64,000 nucleotides of DNA from Legionella gratiana (GTDB lineage Bacteria > Pseudomonadota > Gammaproteobacteria > Legionellales > Legionellaceae). Location of the stretch: assembly GCF_001467695.1 (NCBI RefSeq), contig NZ_LNYE01000029.1:741769-805768 (forward strand). The letters are read 5' to 3'. Below are positions 57,374 through 64,000 of the stretch, one piece after another (the stretch's first letter is position 1; each line of letters starts with the position of its first letter). The translations under genes were made by a program, and so were the position numbers. The notes below the pieces were generated by a model, which was not told where the DNA came from, did not search any database, and worked only from the letters and a program-made list of their open reading frames with translations.

Positions 57374-58450
57374 ATGTCAGTACTTAACTTAATACGCCCT
57401 GAACTATTAAATAACCAAGCTTACATTCCAATTAGTGGTCAAATCAATCATCGTCTACACGCAAATGAGCTTCCCTGGTCTGCATTAAACACAGAGATCG
57501 ATTTAAATTTTTACCCTGAAAAAATGGCTCAACAGCCCTTATTGGAACAGTTAGCAAAGGTGTATCAAGTAGATGTAAATCAACTTGTTTTGACCCGTGG
57601 ATCAGATGATGGAATTGATTTAATCACTCGTTTGTTTTTAAAAGCGAGGCAAGATGCATGCATGCAATTTCCACCAACCTTTCCTATGTATTCATTTTAT
57701 GCTCATTTACAACAAGCCCAACTGATTGAGTGTCCTTTAGATTCCTTAAATTACTTTGAAATTTCAGGAGAAGAGATTCGTAATTGTTGGCAGAACAATT
57801 GTAAAATGATTATTCTGTGTAACCCTAATAATCCTACCGCCAGTTTAATCGACCTCGCTCAAATTGCAGCACTATGCAAAGAATATAAAGACCGCTCCAT
57901 AATTGTTGTTGATGAAGCATATATAGAATTTACCCAGAATCAAAGTGCAGCATGTCTCATTCCTCAATTCGATAATTTAATCGTCTTGAGAACTTTATCC
58001 AAAGCCTATGGGCTTGCGAATCTTCGCTTAGGGAGCGTTCTAGCTCAAGCAAATGTTATTCAAGCATTAAATAAAATCATGTCGCCTTTCCCACTTTCCA
58101 CTGTTGTAATTGATATCGCGCTAAAAGCATTGGCAACACCGGAATGGTTTTTCGAATCAATTAACAAGATTATAAAAGCGCGCACTCAATTGATTCAAGA
58201 ATTAACACAATGCCCTCTTATTGAGAAAGTTTACCCAAGCCAAACCAATTTTATTCTCATTAAAACGTTATATGCTCGTGAGCTCGTCTCTTGGTTTGCT
58301 CATCACGGTATAGCAGTGAGAGATTTTTCACCCCATTCCTCTTTACATGATCATTTACGTATCACCGTAGGAGATGAAGCACAGAATAGGTTTCTTCTGA
58401 ATACCCTATCTTCTTTTCAACCTAACTCATCCTCAGAGGGATGCAAATAA
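57374..58450 (+). CDS. hisC: Histidinol-phosphate aminotransferase
   Basis: 358 residues, class I/II fold. Motifs: LTRGSDDGIDLITR, ILCNPNNPTASL, VVDEAYIEF and the PLP lysine in RTLSKAYGLANLRLG. Makes histidinol phosphate from imidazole acetol phosphate. It starts at the base after the hisD stop, with GGAGG upstream. Confidence 0.97.
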   Translation: MSVLNLIRPELLNNQAYIPISGQINHRLHANELPWSALNTEIDLNFYPEKMAQQPLLEQLAKVYQVDVNQLVLTRGSDDGIDLITRLFLKARQDACMQFPPTFPMYSFYAHLQQAQLIECPLDSLNYFEISGEEIRNCWQNNCKMIILCNPNNPTASLIDLAQIAALCKEYKDRSIIVVDEAYIEFTQNQSAACLIPQFDNLIVLRTLSKAYGLANLRLGSVLAQANVIQALNKIMSPFPLSTVVIDIALKALATPEWFFESINKIIKARTQLIQELTQCPLIEKVYPSQTNFILIKTLYARELVSWFAHHGIAVRDFSPHSSLHDHLRITVGDEAQNRFLLNTLSSFQPNSSSEGCK

Positions 58451-58467
58451 TGCTTTAGGATTTAAAA

Positions 58468-59526
58468 ATGCAAAAAATTTTATTTATTGATCGTGACGGG
58501 ACTTTAATTGAAGAGCCTTATGATTTTCAAGTTGATTCATTGGATAAAATCAAACTTACGTCCGGCGTAATCCCCGCTTTACTGCAACTGCAGAAAGAAG
58601 GGTTTCGGTTCATTATGGTAAGCAACCAAAATGGTATAGGTACACCTGCTTTCCCCGAAGATGCTTTTTTAATGTGTCATGAATTTACTTTGGATCTCTT
58701 TTCATCCCAAGGTATTTATTTTGATGAGATTTTTATTTGCCCACATATGCCCGAAGATAATTGCTCGTGTCGTAAACCCAAAACGGGTTTGTTAGACCAA
58801 TTTATGAAAAAAACCCTAATTGATAAAGTATCTTCTTGGGTCATTGGCGATAGAGAAACGGATCGTCAGTTAGCGGACAATTTAGGAATAAAGTTTTTAC
58901 CGATTAATCAAGAACATGGATGGGAACAAATTACGAGCACGATACTTAATCACAAACGTACTGGATTTATTCGAAGAAAAACACAAGAAACAACGATAGA
59001 ATTATCAGTGCTATTGGATTCTGACCAGACCAGCTCTATCAATACCCCTATACCTTTTTTTAACCATATGCTCGAACAAGTAGCAAAACATGGTGGATTT
59101 AATCTAGAGCTCTATGCTAATGGTGATGTAGAAGTTGATGATCATCATTTAATCGAGGATACTGCGATTGCTTTAGGAGAAGCACTGAAAGAAGCACTTG
59201 GAAACAAATGGGGCATTAATCGCTATGGGTTTACTTTGCCTATGGATGAGTCTATTGCTTCTATCGCCATAGACATAGGTGGTAGAGGTTTTTGTGTGTT
59301 CCAAGGGCAATTCACTCGTGAATTTGTTGGCGGTATGGCCACAGAAATGGTTCCTCATTTTTTTAATTCGCTGGCCAATGCTTTAGGCGCAACGATTCAC
59401 ATTGAAGTTACCGGTAAAAATCATCACCATATGATCGAAGCCTGCTTTAAATCACTAGGTAGAGCATTAGGCCAAGCGTGCGCAAAAACAAATCATTCTT
59501 TACCGTCGACTAAGGGGGTTTTATGA
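58468..59526 (+). CDS. hisB: Bifunctional histidinol-phosphatase / imidazoleglycerol-phosphate dehydratase
   Basis: 352 residues. The N-terminal HAD phosphatase ([12 protein letters not shown], zinc-binding [17 protein letters not shown]) is fused to a C-terminal IGPD domain from about residue 165 ([28 protein letters not shown]). This E. coli-type fusion is typical of gammaproteobacteria. It overlaps hisH by four bases. Confidence 0.97.
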   Translation: MQKILFIDRDGTLIEEPYDFQVDSLDKIKLTSGVIPALLQLQKEGFRFIMVSNQNGIGTPAFPEDAFLMCHEFTLDLFSSQGIYFDEIFICPHMPEDNCSCRKPKTGLLDQFMKKTLIDKVSSWVIGDRETDRQLADNLGIKFLPINQEHGWEQITSTILNHKRTGFIRRKTQETTIELSVLLDSDQTSSINTPIPFFNHMLEQVAKHGGFNLELYANGDVEVDDHHLIEDTAIALGEALKEALGNKWGINRYGFTLPMDESIASIAIDIGGRGFCVFQGQFTREFVGGMATEMVPHFFNSLANALGATIHIEVTGKNHHHMIEACFKSLGRALGQACAKTNHSLPSTKGVL

Positions 59527-60110
59527 TTGCTATTATTGATGTGAGTGGCACTAATCTAACTTCCTTAACGAATGCATTACAACGGTTAGGATTTAATTAT
59601 CAACTCACTCACAATGCCCAAGAAATCAGTAACGCAAGCCATGTGATCCTTCCTGGAGTGGGTACAGCATCTTATGGCATGAATGCATTGCATCACTATG
59701 GATTAATTGATGTCATTACCTCATTAGAACAACCATTATTGGGTATATGTCTCGGTATGCAATTATTACTTGAAAGCAGCGAAGAAGGAAACGTGCCATG
59801 CTTGGGACTGATTCCTGGAAGAGCCCAGCGGTTACCTCGGAAAGAGGGTTATCCAGTGCCCCACATGGGCTGGAATCAATTGCAATGGTGTAAACAGACA
59901 CCCTTACAGTTTGGATTAAATGAAAATAATTATGTTTATTTTGTGCATAGTTATGCACTTTGCACCACTGAATATGCTTTGGCTTATTGTGAATACAATG
60001 AATCTTTTACGGCAATCATTCAAAAGAACAACATTTGGGGTATGCAATTTCATCCCGAAAAATCAGCTGAAACTGGAATGACATTGCTTAAAAATTTTTG
60101 CAGTACATAG
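59523..60110 (+). CDS. hisH: Imidazole glycerol phosphate synthase, glutaminase subunit
   Basis: 195 residues. Class I amidotransferase with nucleophile motif [11 protein letters not shown] (Cys about residue 77) and the dyad region [12 protein letters not shown]. It supplies ammonia to HisF. ATGA overlap with hisB. Confidence 0.97.
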   Translation: MIAIIDVSGTNLTSLTNALQRLGFNYQLTHNAQEISNASHVILPGVGTASYGMNALHHYGLIDVITSLEQPLLGICLGMQLLLESSEEGNVPCLGLIPGRAQRLPRKEGYPVPHMGWNQLQWCKQTPLQFGLNENNYVYFVHSYALCTTEYALAYCEYNESFTAIIQKNNIWGMQFHPEKSAETGMTLLKNFCST

Positions 60111-60159
60111 ATTTAAATTATTACTACGTAAGCTAGAACTTATTATTATCGGAGGCTGT

Positions 60160-60900
60160 ATGATCCTTATCCCAGCAATTGATTTACAAGCAGGTCGTTG
60201 TGTGCGTTTACGCCAAGGACAGTTTGATCAAGTCACTCAATTTGATATATCACCTATAGAACGTGCATCGTATTTCTCCAAATTAGGAGCAAAACGATTA
60301 CATGTTGTTGATTTAGATGGAGCTAAAACTGGAACCATGCAACAACTCTCGTTAATTTGCGCTATGCAAAATAGGGGAATTACAGTACAAGCAGGTGGTG
60401 GAATTCGCTCCTTAGAACAAGCAAAAATCTGTTTTTCTGCAGGAATATCACTCTTAGTGATAGGGAGTATAGCGATTACTGATCCTGCATTAACCGCACA
60501 AATTATTAATGAAATCAGCCCCCAAAATATAATCCTTGCTCTCGACATTCGCATGAAGAACAACATCCCTTTACCTGCTACTCACGGCTGGCAAACTACT
60601 TCAACTATGAATTTATGGGAAGTTGCTTCCTATTATCAACAATTGGGTATTACGCAAATCTTATGCACTGATATTGCCTATGATGGCATGATGCAAGGAC
60701 CAAGTTTTGATCTTTATAAAGAAGCGGTAGAACGTTTTCCCAATATTGCTTGGCAAGCTTCTGGAGGCATTCGTCATCAAGATGATCTGACCAAGCTGCA
60801 CGCACTAGGTATTAAAGCAGCGATCTTGGGACTGACTATGTACCAAGATGCGTTTAATTTGAAATCAATGTTATCAAACCCTGTAATGACAACGGAATGA
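60160..60900 (+). CDS. hisA: ProFAR isomerase
   Basis: 246 residues, (beta/alpha)8 barrel. IPAIDLQAGRCVRL holds the first catalytic Asp; the second Asp is in CTDIAYDGMMQG. AGGGIRSLEQA and ASGGIRHQDD are the phosphate-binding loops. Isomerises ProFAR to PRFAR. GGAGG precedes the start; 49 bp from hisH. Confidence 0.97.
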   Translation: MILIPAIDLQAGRCVRLRQGQFDQVTQFDISPIERASYFSKLGAKRLHVVDLDGAKTGTMQQLSLICAMQNRGITVQAGGGIRSLEQAKICFSAGISLLVIGSIAITDPALTAQIINEISPQNIILALDIRMKNNIPLPATHGWQTTSTMNLWEVASYYQQLGITQILCTDIAYDGMMQGPSFDLYKEAVERFPNIAWQASGGIRHQDDLTKLHALGIKAAILGLTMYQDAFNLKSMLSNPVMTTE

Positions 60901-60936
60901 AATACCTAAACGACATTTTATTAAAGAGTACACATT

Positions 60937-61704
60937 ATGTTAACTAAACGAATTATTCCTTGTCTTGATGTACGCGAGAATCAAGTCGTCAAAGGAGTTC
61001 AATTTCGCAACCATCAAATTGTTGGTAATATTCTCGAACTCGCTGCCGAGTACTCCGCATCCGGAGCAGATGAACTGGTCTTTTATGATATTACAGCAAG
61101 TTCAGAACAACGTTCTGTTTGCCCTAAATGGGTGCATCAAGTTGCAGCAATAATTAACATTCCATTCACCGTTGCTGGTGGAATTCGCTCTCTTGATCAG
61201 GCAAAATCACTATTAAATGCCGGAGCCGATAAAATATCCATTAATAGCCCTGCATTGGAATCTCCTCATTTAATTAACGAATTAAGTAGTAATTATGGAA
61301 GCCAATGTGTCGTTATTGGAATTGATAGTCAATGGATAAATGATGATTATTATGTTTATCAATATACGGGAGATGAGAAAAAAACAATTAATTCCAAACG
61401 CAAAACATGTGAGTGGATTAAAGAAGTTCAAGACAGAGGTGCAGGAGAAATTGTATTAAATTGCATGCAAGCGGATGGCGTACGTATGGGGTATGACTTA
61501 CGGCAGTTACACGTGATGCGGTCTTTATGTGAGGTACCCTTAATTGCATCGGGAGGGGCTGGAGCGTTACATGATTTTACGCAAGTCTTCCTTAAAACCA
61601 AAGTAGATGGAGCTTTGGCAGCTAGTGTATTTCACAATAAAATAATAACAATCCACGACATTAAATTAGCATTAAAGAAAGAAAATATTGAGGTACGATT
61701 ATGA
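60937..61704 (+). CDS. hisF: Imidazole glycerol phosphate synthase, cyclase subunit
   Basis: 255 residues, (beta/alpha)8 barrel. [17 protein letters not shown] has the first catalytic Asp, and [11 protein letters not shown] and [11 protein letters not shown] the phosphate-binding loops. The second Asp is expected in [13 protein letters not shown]. It pairs with HisH and overlaps hisIE by four bases. Confidence 0.97.
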   Translation: MLTKRIIPCLDVRENQVVKGVQFRNHQIVGNILELAAEYSASGADELVFYDITASSEQRSVCPKWVHQVAAIINIPFTVAGGIRSLDQAKSLLNAGADKISINSPALESPHLINELSSNYGSQCVVIGIDSQWINDDYYVYQYTGDEKKTINSKRKTCEWIKEVQDRGAGEIVLNCMQADGVRMGYDLRQLHVMRSLCEVPLIASGGAGALHDFTQVFLKTKVDGALAASVFHNKIITIHDIKLALKKENIEVRL

Positions 61705-62324
61705 ATCATATGGAAATTAACGCTTTAGATTGGAAAAAAATGAACGGCTTGTTACCTGCCATTATCCAAAATGCAGAAAATGGTAATGTTTTGATGTTAG
61801 GTTATATGAACCAAGAAGCTTTAATTGCGACATTAACTACAGGTCAGCTTAATTTATACAGCCGAAGCCGTAAACGATTATGGCGTAAAGGCGAAACTTC
61901 CGGCAACAGCATGTCGGTTCAGCATATTAGTGTTGATTGCGACAATGACAGCTTATTAATTCAAGTGCTACCTAAAGGACCTGCTTGCCATTTAGGATAT
62001 GCTAGTTGTTTTCAGCCTACAAATAACACCAATCTTGGTTTTATACATGAATTAATTGATCTCATCAATGAACGCGCTGATTCGCAAAATGAAAACAGTT
62101 ACACAGCAAAATTATTAGAATCTGGGCTCAGTAAATGCGCTCAAAAAGTAGGTGAAGAAGCTGTGGAAACAGTCATCGCTGCTGTAAACAATGATCGTGA
62201 AGAATTAGTGAATGAATGTGCCGATTTAATCTTTCACTTATTCGTTTTATTAAAAGCTTGTGAGTTAAATTTTTATGATGTATTACAATGCTTACAAGAT
62301 AGGAATACGACTGTCCATAGTTGA
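61701..62324 (+). CDS. hisIE: Bifunctional phosphoribosyl-AMP cyclohydrolase / PRA-PP pyrophosphohydrolase
   Basis: 207 residues. The N-terminal HisI domain has [30 protein letters not shown] and the zinc-ligand cysteines in DCDNDSLL and [12 protein letters not shown]. The C-terminal HisE domain has [18 protein letters not shown]. Catalyses the second and third steps of the pathway; it ends the operon. Confidence 0.97.
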   Translation: MNHMEINALDWKKMNGLLPAIIQNAENGNVLMLGYMNQEALIATLTTGQLNLYSRSRKRLWRKGETSGNSMSVQHISVDCDNDSLLIQVLPKGPACHLGYASCFQPTNNTNLGFIHELIDLINERADSQNENSYTAKLLESGLSKCAQKVGEEAVETVIAAVNNDREELVNECADLIFHLFVLLKACELNFYDVLQCLQDRNTTVHS

Positions 62325-62343
62325 AAATTTATGTACGTCGTGA

Positions 62344-62437
62344 TGGCACTACGTTAAGCGTTTTTGACTAAATTTTTCTCATCTTGATAATCCCGTGGCT
62401 TTGGCCACGGGGCGTAGGCATCCTTAACTTAGTGCCA
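62344..62437 (+). repeat. Palindromic dispersed element, GGCACTAAGTTAAG family, short copy
   Basis: TGGCACTACGTTAAG (62344-62358) and CTTAACTTAGTGCCA (62423-62437) are inverted with one mismatch. The interior hairpin CCCGTGGC / GCCACGGG (62392-62411) resembles that of the longer copy at 7339-7483. Located just after hisIE, it probably also terminates the his transcript. Confidence 0.7.
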
Positions 62438-62479
62438 TTAATACATGCCTAATTCATTGACGTCTTTATCGAATAGATC

Positions 62480-63652
62480 TTACACAACCGCCAACAAAAC
62501 CGCTGTCAGATAATTTCCTTCAGGAAAAGATGCTAATGTAGGATGGCAACTTGCTGGACCATAAACCCCTAATATACGCGCTTGTTTTCCTACAGCTCCT
62601 GCTTGAATACTCACCAAAGAACAAAACTCTTGAGATGAAAGCGCCGCGGAACAATTACAGGTCATTAATAAACTCCCTGTCTTCATATGCTTAAATACTT
62701 CGCGATGTAAATAACGATAGTAATTTTTCGCACGTTGTAAATGCTGTTGTGAAGGAACTAACTTGGGAGGATCCAAAACAATGACATCATATTCCCCTGC
62801 TTTTGTTAAATAATCACGGGAATCAGCTTCGATAAACTCGATTTGTGTTAACTCATTTAATAATGCATTCTTTCTACCTTGAGCAATAGCCTGAGCAGAA
62901 CTATCTACAGCAGTAACTTTTAGTGCACCTGCTTTAGCAGCATGTAAGGCAAAACCACCGGTATACGAATAAAGATCTAATACATTTTTACCATGAGACA
63001 ACTGAGCAATACGCTGATGATTCTCACGTTGGTCAAGAAATAAGCCTGTTTTTTGAGCTTGGGCAAATTCAACTTCATAAATTATCCCTGCTTCGAGAAC
63101 GTTTGCATGATGATGTGTTTCTTGTTCACAACTTTGTTGCCATCCATCCTGACTTAAAGGTTTTTTTTGGGGCATCCAAATCAATTGATCCGTAGGAAAT
63201 AATTTTTGCAGTGCCTGGCTAATGATTTCTTTATTGAGCTCCACCCAATAAGCGGAACTCGCAATAACACATGTTTGATTAAACCGATCTATGGTTAGAC
63301 CAGAAAGTCCGTCTGCTTCGCTATTAAACAATCGATAGGCAGTAGTTTCTGTATTAGGTAAATTTAAACACTCTCGTATTAACTTCGCTTGTTTTAAGCG
63401 ATCAATAATTAAAGAGTTTAAATTACTTGTATTAATAGACTCCGTAGTAAGTGCTAATACTCTAACCCGATAAAGCGAGTACTCATTGAAAACTCCCACC
63501 CCAATAAGTTCTCCATCTGCATTATGGATATCAACTAAATGACCTGTAACTAATTTTCCATTTGTTTTTGCAATAGCTTTGGGAAATATCCATGGATGTC
63601 CGCGTAGGACAGTATTTTGTTTTGCTGCAAGCAAAGTAATTTTTGCATTCAT
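62480..63652 (-). CDS. rlmI: Class I rRNA (cytosine-C5) methyltransferase, RlmI-like
   Basis: 390 residues: N-terminal PUA domain (AAKQNTVLRGHPWIFPKAI), central domain with RLFNSEADGLSGLTIDRF, and a C-terminal Rossmann methyltransferase (NVLDLYSYTGGFALHAAKAG and VIVLDPPKLVPS). The organisation matches RlmI (YccW), which methylates C1962 of 23S rRNA in E. coli. It could be a related paralogue. Confidence 0.88.
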   Translation of the reverse strand: MNAKITLLAAKQNTVLRGHPWIFPKAIAKTNGKLVTGHLVDIHNADGELIGVGVFNEYSLYRVRVLALTTESINTSNLNSLIIDRLKQAKLIRECLNLPNTETTAYRLFNSEADGLSGLTIDRFNQTCVIASSAYWVELNKEIISQALQKLFPTDQLIWMPQKKPLSQDGWQQSCEQETHHHANVLEAGIIYEVEFAQAQKTGLFLDQRENHQRIAQLSHGKNVLDLYSYTGGFALHAAKAGALKVTAVDSSAQAIAQGRKNALLNELTQIEFIEADSRDYLTKAGEYDVIVLDPPKLVPSQQHLQRAKNYYRYLHREVFKHMKTGSLLMTCNCSAALSSQEFCSLVSIQAGAVGKQARILGVYGPASCHPTLASFPEGNYLTAVLLAVV

Positions 63653-63791
63653 TTATCTATTTCCCCAAAAACAAAAATCGGCTAATCTACACAAAGACCG
63701 AAAGACCTGCAATAATCTTTATTTCATAAATCTGAAAAGCGGAGTCTCGATCATAATAAACTAATTGAAAAATAAAAATACAAGGCCTATT

Positions 63792-63953
63792 ATGCCACAA
63801 AAAATAATACCACTATTTGATGGAGATCATAAAAAAGGTCTTGCTCTGAATCTAAAACATAATTTTAATTTATCTATTATGGTTATTCATAGTGAATACA
63901 TTCCTGCTTTAAAGAAAAATACATCATGTTTAGCAATTAATTCATTCTGGTAA
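63792..63953 (+). CDS. Hypothetical small protein
   Basis: 53 residues from ATG 63792, with AAGG eight bases upstream; a TTG start at 63765 is less likely. The sequence (MPQKIIPLFDGDHKKGLALN and onwards) has no recognised motif. It ends 4 bp before another ATG (63958) that opens a frame running off the window. Confidence 0.4.
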   Translation: MPQKIIPLFDGDHKKGLALNLKHNFNLSIMVIHSEYIPALKKNTSCLAINSFW

Positions 63954-63957
63954 AAAT

Positions 63958-64000
63958 ATGGAAAAAACACCCAAATTATCCTTTGGCCTTACTCTAGGTG
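63958..64000 (+). CDS. Start of a gene cut off by the window end
   Basis: ATG 63958 opens an uninterrupted frame beginning MEKTPKLSFGLTLG to the end of the window. Only 14 residues are visible, so no identity is possible. The Shine-Dalgarno (GGTAA) is weak. Confidence 0.3.
   Translation, partial: MEKTPKLSFGLTLG

Overview
The window is an AT-rich gammaproteobacterial chromosome segment, almost certainly from the genus Legionella. The evidence is the murA-ibaG-mla block next to kdsD-kdsC-lpt and trpGDC, the eukaryotic-like or effector-like reading frames (leucine-rich repeats, DUF4116-type repeats, a HAD-like protein with a C-terminal hydrophobic region), and many short palindromic dispersed repeats. 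The species cannot be named from this sequence. No tRNA, rRNA or CRISPR array was seen.

Layout. 1-681 is the 3' part of a phosphodiester glycosidase-family gene. 682-4868 is nrdAB, with a control region carrying a DnaA box and two NrdR-like boxes. 5.0-7.8 kb holds small secreted or membrane proteins separated by repeats. 7.8-13.1 kb (minus strand) is mlaFEDCB-ibaG-murA-nif3: outer-membrane lipid transport and the first committed step of peptidoglycan synthesis. 13.2-16.5 kb (plus) is kdsD-kdsC-lptC-lptA-lptB: KDO synthesis and LPS export. 16.6-19.0 kb is trpGDC. 19.0-32.6 kb is an accessory region: an SDR, a PEBP protein, a porin, two convergent GH13-like paralogues, an effector-like HAD protein, a flavin monooxygenase and a lipoprotein hydrolase. 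It also contains a decayed chimera of monooxygenase and trpD fragments. 32.7-36.0 kb has xseA, a rhomboid protease, a Cys-rich secreted protein and thiD. 36.1-40.7 kb (minus) is clpS-clpA-glycosyltransferase-O-antigen ligase. Then come icd, a GNAT/deacetylase pair, an orphan flgD, hemF, an LplT-like transporter, an LRR protein, a trans-AT-like malonyltransferase, a CapA remnant in a repeat-rich patch, phzF-like, csp, pyrE and a DUF4116-type effector candidate. 54.9-62.3 kb is a complete his operon (GDCBHAFIE) headed by a TrpR/YerC-like regulator gene. The window ends with an RlmI-like methyltransferase and a small ORF.

How the genes fit together. Three envelope modules (Mla, Kds/Lpt, O-antigen ligase plus core glycosyltransferase) supply and maintain LPS and outer-membrane asymmetry. 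trpGDC, his, pyrE, thiD, hemF and icd are core metabolism. The most unusual observations are (i) a fossil in which about 300 bp of the monooxygenase gene is fused at a 9-bp microhomology to about 165 bp of trpD, in the order expected for the junction of a 13.4-kb tandem duplication; (ii) a TrpR-like gene translationally coupled to hisG, with a palindrome over the likely promoter; (iii) a pair of unsecreted GH13-like paralogues; and (iv) several families of palindromic dispersed repeats, one end of which supplies the stop codon of an effector-like gene.
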